Shown here: piece by piece, positions 1 to 6,276 of the stretch
Numbering within the stretch: the stretch's first letter is position 1
How the letters are laid out: each line of letters begins with the position of its first letter
Source: Bacteroidales bacterium
GTDB taxonomy: Bacteria; Bacteroidota; Bacteroidia; Bacteroidales; UBA932
Assembly: GCA_009784635.1 (NCBI GenBank)
Contig: WRBG01000102.1
Span: 1-7,264 of the forward strand
Reading direction: 5' to 3'
DNA length: 7,264 nt
Made by a program: the position numbers and the translations under genes
Notes under the pieces: generated by a model
What the model was told of the DNA's origin: nothing
Databases searched by the model: none
The model's input: the letters and a program-made list of their open reading frames with translations, nothing else

Positions 1-395
1 AACATTTTTTGAACAGCGCCCAACTTTCGGCCTCTGTGGTGGGCATAGGCTTGAATCTAAACCAAACACACTTTGCCTCAGACGCGACCAATCCCGGATC
101 GGTATGGTTAGAAACAGGACTCCGGCACGAGCCCGAAACGGCGCTCACAGAGCTGCTCGCATTACTTTACGCCTATTATTGCCGCCTGCAAGCGGGGGCA
201 TGGGCCTCTATCGAGGAGGCCTATCAAGCCAAACTCTACCGGCGCGACCGCTGGGCTACCTATATGCGCTGCGTCACGGGAAATCCGTTTGAGGGGTGCA
301 TCAGAGGGATAGATGCATACGGCCGCCTCACCATGGAACTAAAAGACGGACGGCAGGAACACTTTGCGTTTAAGGAAGTAGGGTATTGTGTGTAA
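1..395 (+). CDS. birA: Biotin--[acetyl-CoA carboxylase] ligase, C-terminal part (5' end outside window)
   Basis: The enzyme activates biotin with ATP to biotinyl-5'-AMP and transfers it to the biotin carrier lysine of acetyl-CoA carboxylase and related carboxylases in the cytoplasm. The frame is open from base 3 with no stop, so the gene begins upstream. The first visible ATG-like codon (TTG at 9) lies inside a conserved strand and is not the start. About 130 residues are visible. VVGIGLNLNQTHF matches the conserved VGIGxNxNQ strand of the catalytic core. The end, GCIRGIDAYGRLTMELKDG followed by HFAFKEVGYCV, matches the small SH3-like C-terminal domain (typically G-I-x-G-V-D-x-x-G-R-L, ending FAFKE). 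Whether an N-terminal DNA-binding repressor domain exists cannot be seen; many Bacteroidota BirA proteins lack it. The last 26 bases overlap the 3' end of the convergent rpe gene. Confidence 0.88.
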   Translation, partial: HFLNSAQLSASVVGIGLNLNQTHFASDATNPGSVWLETGLRHEPETALTELLALLYAYYCRLQAGAWASIEEAYQAKLYRRDRWATYMRCVTGNPFEGCIRGIDAYGRLTMELKDGRQEHFAFKEVGYCV

Positions 396-1032
396 ATGCC
401 TGTATAGACGCCTCAAGGTTTCCGTCTTTAAACAAGGCGTGGCCGGCCACCAATATATCGGCTCCGGCTTGGATGACGGAGGTGGCGTTGTCGGCATCAA
501 TTCCTCCGTCCACCTCAATCAGACAGGAGGGATTCTTTTTCAAAATCAACTCCTTTAATCGGGATACCTTGTGCAGAGTATGGGGGATAAATTTTTGGCC
601 TCCAAAGCCGGGGTTTACCGACATCAACAGCACAAAATCAGCTTCTTCCAAAATATCCTCCAAACATGCTACAGGAGTATGGGGGTTGAGGGCAATGCCG
701 GCCTTCATGCCTAACTTGCGGATGTGTTGTAAACTGCGGTGCAGATGGGTACAAGCCTCGTAATGCAGGCTCAAGTACGCCACGCCCGCATCCCTAAACC
801 GCTCTATATAGCGGTCGGGGTCTACAATCATCAAGTGGGCGTCCAAGGGTTTCCGGGCTTGTTTGGCTATGGAGGCCACCACCGGAAATCCGTAGGAGAT
901 ATTGGGCACAAATACCCCGTCCATAATATCCAAATGAAACCAGTCGGCGGGGCTTTGGTTTACGGCCTGCACATCTTGGGCCAATCGGCCAAAGTCGGCC
1001 GAGAGCATAGATACGGAGAGGAGGGCGTTCAT
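370..1032 (-). CDS. rpe: Ribulose-phosphate 3-epimerase
   Basis: Interconverts D-ribulose 5-phosphate and D-xylulose 5-phosphate in the non-oxidative pentose phosphate pathway, in the cytoplasm. The 220-residue product has the usual length and is a complete TIM barrel. Family motifs appear in order: VSMLSADF (residues 7-14), HLDIMDGVFVPNISYG (33-48), DAHLMI (64-69), MSVNPGFGGQKFI (137-149), EVDGGI (173-178) and a phosphate-binding LVAGHALF near residue 195. The metal and catalytic residues are all present: H33, D35, H66 and D175, where D35 and D175 act as the acid/base pair in the family. The start is ATG, 11 bases after the pepD stop, so it is probably the last gene of the dnaA-pepD-rpe transcript. 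The region between has no terminator-like hairpin. Its stop codon lies inside the last codons of birA on the other strand. Confidence 0.97.
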   Translation of the reverse strand: MNALLSVSMLSADFGRLAQDVQAVNQSPADWFHLDIMDGVFVPNISYGFPVVASIAKQARKPLDAHLMIVDPDRYIERFRDAGVAYLSLHYEACTHLHRSLQHIRKLGMKAGIALNPHTPVACLEDILEEADFVLLMSVNPGFGGQKFIPHTLHKVSRLKELILKKNPSCLIEVDGGIDADNATSVIQAGADILVAGHALFKDGNLEASIQAFTHNTLLP

Positions 1033-1043
1033 AGCGCTATATT

Positions 1044-2486
1044 TTAAATCGTTTCAAGGATTTCGAGCAAAAAGTCCCAGCATTTTTGCACCGATGCCAC
1101 CTCAAGCCTTTCTCCGGGAGCGTGTACGCCGCGAAGGGTGGGGCCAAAAGAAATCATGTCCAATTGGGGAAAAGCGTCCAAGAAAATACCACATTCCAAG
1201 CCCGCGTGTATGGCTTTTACCGCCGGTTCGCGGTCAAAAAGACGGCGGTATGCGGCTATGGCTTTTTGGAGGGTGGGCGAATGGGTGTTGGGCGCCCATC
1301 CGGGATATTCCGATTCGTGGGTAACTTTGGCTCCGGCCAAGCAGAAAAGGGCTTCTATTCGGGATGCCGCATTATAGCGAGCGGTGTTCACAGAGCTGCG
1401 TTGGCTGGTGCCGATACGGATTTCTCCCTCTTTATCCATTTTTACGGAAGCTAAGTTGGTAGAAGTTTCTACCAATCCCGGAATCTCTTTGCTCATGGCC
1501 AATACCCCGTGGGGACAAGCGTAGAGCGCGGCCACCAAACGGCAACAAGTGTCGGCGTCTATCAGCCGGTCGGGGAGGAGGGTGGAGGTTATTTCGGGCT
1601 TTAGCTCCGGGTCGGTATGGAGGTATTCTGCCCTACATTCCGATGCAAATTGTTGAAACAGGCCAATAAATCCGTCTTGGTCGGCAGGAGAAAGGGTGCA
1701 TGTGGCCCAAGCCTCGCGGGGAATGGCGTTCCGCTTGTTTCCCCCCCGAATATGGGCTATGCCAAAAGTATATTGTTGTTGGGCCTTCCATAGAAAACGT
1801 GCCAGCAGTTGGTTGGCATTGGCTAAGTCTTTGTGGATTTCGTCTCCGCTGTGTCCGCCGGTAGCTCCGCTTACCGACACTTTAAAGGCGAGCGCGCCGT
1901 TGGGAACGGCTTCTGTGGCATAGGCAAAGCGCGCGGTGGTGTCGATTCCGCCTGCGCAGCCGATGAATATTTCGCCCTCGTCTTCCGAATCCAAGTTTAA
2001 CAGGATGTCGCCGGTAATGAAACCCGGTTTAAGGGCTCGCGCCCCATCCAATCCGGTTTCTTCCGACACGGTAAACAGACATTCCAAAGCTCCGTGGACA
2101 GCCTCTTGGCTGTCGAGCAGGGCCAATTGCAGGGCCATCCCTATTCCGCAGTCCGCACCTAAGGTGGTGTCCTTTGCTTTAAGCCAGCCATCCTCTTCGT
2201 ACACATGAATCGGGTCTTTGGAAAAATCGTGGAGACTATCCTCATTCTTTTCGCAAACCATATCCATATGACTTTGCAATACCACCATAGGGCTTTGTTC
2301 CATACCGGCGGTAGCCGGCTTAACAATGACAATGTTCCCCACTTGGTCAGTCCGGTGTTCAAGCCCTCGCGTTTGGGCAAAATCTTGCAGGTACGCGCCT
2401 ATTTGCTCCTCTTTTCCGGATTCCCGAGGGATTCGGCAAATATCTAAAAAGGCAGAAAAAACGGCCTGTGGTTCCAAGTGTTTCAT
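1044..2486 (-). CDS. pepD: Aminoacyl-histidine dipeptidase (Xaa-His dipeptidase, peptidase M20C)
   Basis: A cytoplasmic di-zinc metallopeptidase that hydrolyses dipeptides, classically Xaa-His such as carnosine, during peptide turnover. The 480-residue product is full length for the PepD/M20C family. The metal site is intact: H73 with D75 in LQSHMDMVCEKN, bridging D112 in TLGADCGIGMA, catalytic E142 and metal-binding E143 in TVSEETGLDGA, D166 in LLNLDSEDEGE, and H455 in LRGVHAPGERL. The lid/dimerisation domain is inserted between roughly residues 185 and 395, with GATGGHSGDEIHKDLANAN at its start. The ATG overlaps the dnaA stop as ATGA (2483-2486), so translation is probably coupled to dnaA. 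The bases before the start (AAGAGACTCAAGAG) are purine-rich with no strong Shine-Dalgarno. No truncation or frameshift is seen. Substrate preference beyond the family assignment is inferred. Confidence 0.95.
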   Translation of the reverse strand: MKHLEPQAVFSAFLDICRIPRESGKEEQIGAYLQDFAQTRGLEHRTDQVGNIVIVKPATAGMEQSPMVVLQSHMDMVCEKNEDSLHDFSKDPIHVYEEDGWLKAKDTTLGADCGIGMALQLALLDSQEAVHGALECLFTVSEETGLDGARALKPGFITGDILLNLDSEDEGEIFIGCAGGIDTTARFAYATEAVPNGALAFKVSVSGATGGHSGDEIHKDLANANQLLARFLWKAQQQYTFGIAHIRGGNKRNAIPREAWATCTLSPADQDGFIGLFQQFASECRAEYLHTDPELKPEITSTLLPDRLIDADTCCRLVAALYACPHGVLAMSKEIPGLVETSTNLASVKMDKEGEIRIGTSQRSSVNTARYNAASRIEALFCLAGAKVTHESEYPGWAPNTHSPTLQKAIAAYRRLFDREPAVKAIHAGLECGIFLDAFPQLDMISFGPTLRGVHAPGERLEVASVQKCWDFLLEILETI

Positions 2487-3895
2487 CTCTTGAGTCTCTT
2501 TTCTATTTCCACCACATATTGGCGGAATTGGCGGTCGGTATCCATGAGGTCGCAGACCGTATTGCAGGCGTGGAGTACCGTGGCGTGGTCTTTACCGCCG
2601 ATTTGGGAGCCGATGGAGGCCAAAGAAGTTTTGGTCATGCTGCGGCTGAGGTACATGGCAATTTGGCGGGCCTGCACAATTTCCCGTTTTCTAGTCTTGG
2701 AGAGCAGGTGTTCGGATTGAAGGCCAAAATAGCTGCACACCTCTTTTTGGATATCGCTCACAGAGACCTCCAATTGGTGAACGCTGACTAATTTTTCTGT
2801 CATGGATTCTACCAACTGCATGGTAATCGGCTTTTTATTAAGCGTGGCTTGGGCCAGCAGCGACACCAAAGTGCCTTCTATTTCCCGTACATTGGTGGTA
2901 ATGCGGGAGGCAATATAGTGGATGATTTCGTCCGAGAGTTCAACGCCGTCGTTATAGCTTTTGGCCTTGAGGATGGCGGTGCGGGTTTGAAAATCGGGGG
3001 CGCTAAGTTCTGCCGACAATCCCCATTTGAATCTTGATAATAATCTCGGTTCTAATTCATTGAGATTAACAGGCGCCTTGTCCGAAGTCAGAATCAATTG
3101 TTTGTTGGATTGGTGCAGGTGGTTGAATATATGGAAAAAGGCATTTTGGGTGCGTTGTTTTTCGGCAAATTCGTGTACGTCGTCAATAATGAGTACGTCA
3201 ATCATTTGGTAAAAGTGCATGAAGTCGGTCAACTTGTTATTTACATTGACGGCGTCCATGAATTGGGTTTGGAAACGATTGGCGTTTACATACAGTACGA
3301 TTTTGTCGGGGCTTTGTTCTTTTACGGCAATGCCTATGGCTTGAGCCAAATGGGTCTTGCCCAATCCGGACGCTCCGTAGAGAAAAAGAGGATTAAAGGT
3401 GGTCTTTCCCGGATTGGCGGCAATGCTGAGCCCCGCCGAACGGGCCAAGCGGTTGCAGGCGCCTTCTATGAAATTGTCAAAGCTATAGGCGGGGTTTAAC
3501 TGAGGGTTAATCTCCAATTGTTGCAGCCCCGGAATAACAAAGGGATTGGTAATGCCCCTGCTCGATGGGACAAAGGGGACGGTTTTATTTTTAAAGGTCT
3601 GATGGCCCTGCTGGGGCATAGTTACCGAGGCCCCCGAAGAATCTACCCTAACGCTGTATTCCAATTTTGCCTGTGCGCCCAATTCTCTGCGCAAGCTCTT
3701 GCTCATCAAGTCAAGAAAATGTTCTTCTAAATATTCCCTAAAAAAATTGGAGGGCACTTCTATGGTCAGCACATTGTCGCACAACCTAAGGGGGACAATG
3801 GGCTCGAACCATGTCGTATAACTGGCCGGAGGAATGATGTCCCCAATCACCTTGAGGCAATTTTTCCAAACCAAAGTATGTTTTTCGTTAGTCAT
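2483..3895 (-). CDS. dnaA: Chromosomal replication initiator protein DnaA
   Basis: ATP-dependent initiator that binds DnaA boxes at oriC, oligomerises, opens the DNA and helps load the replicative helicase. The 470-residue product shows all domains. Domain I spans about 1-85 (W10, then YTTWFEPI at 26-33). A variable linker covers about 86-115. An AAA+ core follows, introduced by NPFVIPG and YSFDNFIEGACNRLA. Walker A is GASGLGKT (174-181), Walker B IIDDVHEF (236-243), sensor I LILTSD (267-272), the box VII arginine finger R288 in LLSRF, and sensor II R337 in NVREIEG. Domain IV carries the basic-loop/helix region TRKREIVQARQIAMYLSR (401-418) and the signature GGKDHATVLHAC (433-444). Lysine replaces the arginine of the common GGRDH, which I recall as usual in Bacteroidota. 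An in-frame TAG lies immediately before the ATG, which fixes the start. dnaN is not adjacent; the gene is followed by pepD with a 4-base overlap. Confidence 0.98.
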   Translation of the reverse strand: MTNEKHTLVWKNCLKVIGDIIPPASYTTWFEPIVPLRLCDNVLTIEVPSNFFREYLEEHFLDLMSKSLRRELGAQAKLEYSVRVDSSGASVTMPQQGHQTFKNKTVPFVPSSRGITNPFVIPGLQQLEINPQLNPAYSFDNFIEGACNRLARSAGLSIAANPGKTTFNPLFLYGASGLGKTHLAQAIGIAVKEQSPDKIVLYVNANRFQTQFMDAVNVNNKLTDFMHFYQMIDVLIIDDVHEFAEKQRTQNAFFHIFNHLHQSNKQLILTSDKAPVNLNELEPRLLSRFKWGLSAELSAPDFQTRTAILKAKSYNDGVELSDEIIHYIASRITTNVREIEGTLVSLLAQATLNKKPITMQLVESMTEKLVSVHQLEVSVSDIQKEVCSYFGLQSEHLLSKTRKREIVQARQIAMYLSRSMTKTSLASIGSQIGGKDHATVLHACNTVCDLMDTDRQFRQYVVEIEKRLKR

Positions 3896-4099
3896 CTACA
3901 GAAAGCGGGTTGTAAAAGCAATGCAAAGTTGAGGAAAAAAAAGAGGATAAAAAAACGCGAAAGCTATTGCAAAAATCAAATAAATTTTAACATTCTTAGA
4001 ATCAACAGGAAAAATTTTAGAATTTATAATTATTTAAAAATAAGTAGATTGCAATGTCAGCATGGCTCAAATGGCACTTTGAAGGGGGTAAAAATGGGC
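3896..4099. other. AT-rich intergenic region upstream of dnaA
   Basis: This 204-bp gap separates the MCE gene stop from the dnaA start. It is visibly much richer in A+T than the flanking genes, especially 3931-4060. It holds short inverted repeats: ATTCT-T-AGAAT at 3992-4002, AAATT-TTAG-AATTT at 4012-4025, and TCAAA/TTTGA arms with a 6-base loop at 4067-4082. TTGCAA-type words occur at about 3967 and 4050. It probably contains the dnaA promoter. I found no match to the TTATNCACA DnaA box with fewer than two mismatches, and no open frame that looks like a gene. A strong terminator for the MCE gene is not visible. Confidence 0.6.
3977..4005 (-). promoter_or_regulatory. Candidate dnaA promoter (Bacteroidota-type)
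   Basis: Read on the minus strand, TTG (4005-4003), an 18-base spacer and TTTATTTG (3984-3977) fit the Bacteroidota housekeeping pattern TTG-N17-23-TAnnTTTG with one mismatch in the -7 box. The predicted transcript would start near 3970 and give a leader of roughly 75 bases before the dnaA ATG. The spacer contains the palindrome ATTCTTAGAAT. In such AT-rich DNA a one-mismatch box can arise by chance, so this is only a candidate; an overlapping alternative -7 (GATTTTTG) lies a few bases downstream. Confidence 0.3.
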
Positions 4100-5011
4100 T
4101 TAGAAGACAGAAAATTTTAAATATTTTTTTGGGTTTTGACTGATTTGGCAGACCAAGCTGTCTACGTTTTCGAGAAGCCGGGTTATTTTTTTATACAGTT
4201 CATCGTTGTCCATGAGTTGCCCGATGGAGCCCTCCGGATTTTGCAGCCCTACAATCAGCCGGTCGAGGTTTTGGACCAAACCTGCTACATCGGCTTGCCT
4301 AAGGGTGTCGGTAAAAGCCCTTAGGTTGGCAAGACTGGCTCCGATGTCGCTTGAGCTGCCCCCCAGTTCATCTGTTAATTGCTTGATGTTGTTTAAAATG
4401 TCGCGAATCTGAGGAGTCTCCGTGTTCAAATAGGCGCTAAAGGATTTGAAATGGTCAAGGGTGGCGCTTAAATCGGCCAAGCTGTTCTGCAAAAGAGCGC
4501 GGTTATCGCTTCCCAAAACGGTATTTACTTGCTCCATGGCGGTCTCAAAGCCCGTCAGTAAGGCGCCAATCTGTTCCCTCAAGGCAGGCAATTCCCGACT
4601 CAGATAATTGATAATGTCTAAGGATATATCGGTGGCCAAGGTGTCTTTGTCGGCCAAAAATTGGGGACTGTCGCCCATCACAATCCGGATGGCCTTGGTG
4701 CCTAAAAGGTCGGCGCTGTAGATTTGGGCTACGGAGTTGGCCGGAATTTTATATTTGGATTCCAAACTGAGGGACAATTCAAGACGATGCTGTTTTTGGT
4801 TGTACACAATTTGGTTGATGGTGCCTATCTTGAGTCCTTGAATATAAACCGGACCGGTCAATCCTTCCACGTTTTCGTAGACGGCGTAATAGGTGTTAAA
4901 GCGGCTGAAAATGTCCCTGCCTTTTAGGAAAAAGACCAGCCAATACATGGCTACCGCAATCAGTATTACGGTAAACCCCACTTTAAATTCTTTGGATAGT
5001 TGAAGTTTCAT
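4100..5011 (-). CDS. MlaD/MCE-family lipid-transport protein, inner-membrane anchored
   Basis: MCE proteins form hexameric rings in the periplasm that pass lipids between membranes, usually with an ABC ATPase and permease. This 303-residue protein has a short cytoplasmic N-terminus, one transmembrane helix (about 11-29) and a single MCE domain (about 38-113) containing VEGLTGPVYIQGLKIGTI and YSADLLGTKAIRI. Residues 130-290 form a long, mostly helical segment with regularly spaced leucines, probably a coiled coil. The end, NPKKYLKFSVF, resembles the NPKRYxxFSVFG tail I recall from Bacteroidota homologues. The ATG lies 6 bases after the amidase stop. That TAA is in the same frame, so the start cannot extend upstream and the two genes are very likely co-transcribed. 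No MlaE permease or MlaF ATPase is next to it, so its transporter partners must be elsewhere. The lipid substrate is unknown. Confidence 0.93.
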   Translation of the reverse strand: MKLQLSKEFKVGFTVILIAVAMYWLVFFLKGRDIFSRFNTYYAVYENVEGLTGPVYIQGLKIGTINQIVYNQKQHRLELSLSLESKYKIPANSVAQIYSADLLGTKAIRIVMGDSPQFLADKDTLATDISLDIINYLSRELPALREQIGALLTGFETAMEQVNTVLGSDNRALLQNSLADLSATLDHFKSFSAYLNTETPQIRDILNNIKQLTDELGGSSSDIGASLANLRAFTDTLRQADVAGLVQNLDRLIVGLQNPEGSIGQLMDNDELYKKITRLLENVDSLVCQISQNPKKYLKFSVF

Positions 5012-5017
5012 AGGCGG

Positions 5018-6205
5018 TTATTTAGCGACCTCGACTACAAATGCCTGTGGAAAATCCCTTCTGACTACCCGATTGCAGTAGTCCGCCGCTTCCTGCCTGT
5101 GGTTGAATGAGCCTAACATGTATTTGTACAATCCGTTGGCCTGTACGGAATGAACAGGGGTGTGTCCCTTAAATTCCGGAGAATTGGCAGGAAGTTGCCT
5201 GCTGACCGCCATAATCTGCACCCGATAGACTTTGGAGGCATTTACCGCGGGATTAGAGGGAGGAGGGGAGACGGCTTGAGTAGTTTGAGCGGTTGTTGCA
5301 GTCTGAGTAGCTTGAGTAGCTGTTGCAGCTTGAGTAGTTTGAGGAGGAGGGGTTTGGGCAGTCTGGGCAACCGGTGTGGCGGGGGGCCGACTGCTTGGAG
5401 TAGCTTGGAATGGTTGGTCGTAGCGGGCTTTGTATTGAGAAAAAGCCTTAAAAAGCGCGGCCGCCAACTTATCTTGACCATCGTTGGAAATCAATACCCT
5501 GCGGTCTGCCAAGTTGGTCATAAACCCCAGCTCAATCAGCACAGAAGGCATGGTGCTGCGCCACAATACAAGCAATTTGCCCTGTTTGACCCCTCTGTTT
5601 ACCGTTATGGGACTTCTGCCCAAGGCCTCCTGCACCAAGCGGGCAAACTCCAAACTTTGCTCTGAGTGGGCATACTGGAGGAGGTTAAAAATAATGTAGG
5701 ATTCGGGGTTGTTTGGGTCAAATCCTTGATATTTAGAAGTATAATCTTCTTCGTATGTGATTACCGAGTTTTCGCGTTTAATTACTTCCATATTGGAAGC
5801 GTTGTGTTCGAGGCCCATCACAAAGGTTTCAGAGCCGGATACCGTAGTATTATTCCTCAGCGCATTCGCGTGTATGGAAATAAACAGGTCGGCATGATTT
5901 TTGTTGGCAAAGTCTGCACGCGCATCCAAGGGAACAAATACATCTGTGGTGCGCGTATACAAAACATTTACATCCGGATAGTTATCTTGAATGAGTTTGC
6001 CTAATTTCAAAGCCACCGCCAAGTTGACGGTTTTTTCCAAACTTTGGCCGCTGGGACTGATGCAGCCCGGGTCCCTGCCTCCGTGTCCGGGGTCTATGAC
6101 CACGGTACGCAGGCTGATACCGGCGGGCTGGGCAAGCCCCGTCGTGGCCGGACAAAGGATTGCCGGCAGCAGGAAAAGACTTAAAAATATGCCAGAACGT
6201 GTCAT
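5018..6205 (-). CDS. Secreted N-acetylmuramoyl-L-alanine amidase (Amidase_3) with SPOR-like C-terminus
   Basis: Cleaves the bond between N-acetylmuramic acid and L-alanine in peptidoglycan; AmiC-type enzymes act in the periplasm in daughter-cell separation. The N-terminus (MTRSG, hydrophobic 6-20, ending GLAQPAG) is a Sec signal peptide, with cleavage likely after about residue 25. C18 has no proper lipobox because leucine precedes it. The catalytic domain (about 33-260) carries VVIDPGHGGRDPG with zinc ligand H41, E57 in SLEKTVNL, H112 in SIHANA, and catalytic E225 in VLIELGFMTN. A low-complexity Thr/Gln/Ala/Pro linker (about 265-323) follows. Residues 326-395 (VYRVQIMAV, then YKYMLGSFNHRQEAADYC) look like a SPOR domain, which binds denuded septal glycan. 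The length of 395 fits Bacteroidales enzymes of this type. It is the first gene of a two-gene unit with the MCE protein and diverges from lptD. Confidence 0.95.
   Translation of the reverse strand: MTRSGIFLSLFLLPAILCPATTGLAQPAGISLRTVVIDPGHGGRDPGCISPSGQSLEKTVNLAVALKLGKLIQDNYPDVNVLYTRTTDVFVPLDARADFANKNHADLFISIHANALRNNTTVSGSETFVMGLEHNASNMEVIKRENSVITYEEDYTSKYQGFDPNNPESYIIFNLLQYAHSEQSLEFARLVQEALGRSPITVNRGVKQGKLLVLWRSTMPSVLIELGFMTNLADRRVLISNDGQDKLAAALFKAFSQYKARYDQPFQATPSSRPPATPVAQTAQTPPPQTTQAATATQATQTATTAQTTQAVSPPPSNPAVNASKVYRVQIMAVSRQLPANSPEFKGHTPVHSVQANGLYKYMLGSFNHRQEAADYCNRVVRRDFPQAFVVEVAK
5274..5343. repeat. Imperfect short direct repeats encoding the amidase Thr/Gln/Ala linker
   Basis: The 16-base word GCTTGAGTAGTTTGAG occurs exactly at 5274-5289 and 5328-5343, 54 bases apart and therefore in frame. 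TGTTGCAG is repeated at 5294-5301 and 5321-5328, 27 bases apart. Between them lie further TTGAGTAG variants. On the coding (minus) strand these encode repeated TTQA and TATQ-like units. The pattern suggests growth by slippage or duplication in a flexible spacer between the catalytic and SPOR-like domains. Confidence 0.75.
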
Positions 6206-6222
6206 GATGCTGAAAAATGTAT

Positions 6223-6230
6223 TAATTTTG
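6223..6230 (+). promoter_or_regulatory. Candidate -7 box for lptD
   Basis: TAATTTTG is a perfect match to the Bacteroidota -7 consensus TAnnTTTG on the + strand. It would place the transcript start near 6237, about 40 bases before the lptD ATG. No clear TTG -33 element is found at the expected distance upstream, which would fall at the start of the amidase gene, so support rests on the -7 box and its position. Confidence 0.4.
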
Positions 6231-6242
6231 CGGACTGCAAAA
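6226..6242. promoter_or_regulatory. Inverted repeat spanning the two divergent -7 boxes
   Basis: TTTTGC (6226-6231), the spacer GGACT, and GCAAAA (6237-6242) form a perfect 6-base inverted repeat. Its arms contain the TTTG ends of both candidate -7 boxes, so the symmetry may simply reflect two facing promoters. It could also be an operator that controls lptD and the amidase together. No known regulator site is recognised. Confidence 0.35.
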
Positions 6243-6245
6243 ATA
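6238..6245 (-). promoter_or_regulatory. Candidate -7 box for the amidase-MCE unit
   Basis: On the minus strand this reads TATTTTTG, a perfect TAnnTTTG match. Transcription would start near 6231 and leave a leader of about 25 bases before the amidase ATG at 6205. The expected -33 TTG is not present at 17-23 bases; the nearest sequence reads TGTG. The box lies 7 bases from the facing lptD box. Confidence 0.4.
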
Positions 6246-6276
6246 GTAAATATATTTTATAGAACACATTTGTTTG

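Noticed and set aside
3098..3499. 133-codon + strand frame opposite dnaA
   Set aside because: It is an antisense shadow of the AAA+ core; the minus strand carries Walker A, Walker B and sensor motifs.
3940..3955. Possible DnaA box around AGAGGATAA
   Set aside because: It differs from TGTGGATAA at two of nine positions and stands alone in AT-rich DNA, so chance explains it.
4067..4082. TCAAA/TTTGA hairpin after the MCE gene as a terminator
   Set aside because: The stem is only 5 bp and A/T-rich with no following U-tract on the minus strand, too weak to call.
4799..4807. TTGTACACA, one mismatch from the TTATNCACA DnaA box
   Set aside because: It is a single site inside the MCE coding region with no cluster around it.
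5150..5665. Open frame on the + strand opposite the amidase, with Ser/Cys/Leu repeats
   Set aside because: It is the antisense reading of the amidase linker repeats and catalytic domain. The minus strand encodes a complete, motif-intact enzyme, and this frame shows no recognisable domain.
6192..6205. Amidase as a lipoprotein via C18
   Set aside because: The residue before the cysteine is leucine, not Gly/Ala/Ser, so there is no lipobox; a type I signal cleavage near GLA-QPAG fits better.
6265..6272. CACATTTG as an alternative -7 box for lptD
   Set aside because: It would start transcription at or after the ATG at 6277, leaving no room for ribosome binding; the perfect box at 6223 is better placed.
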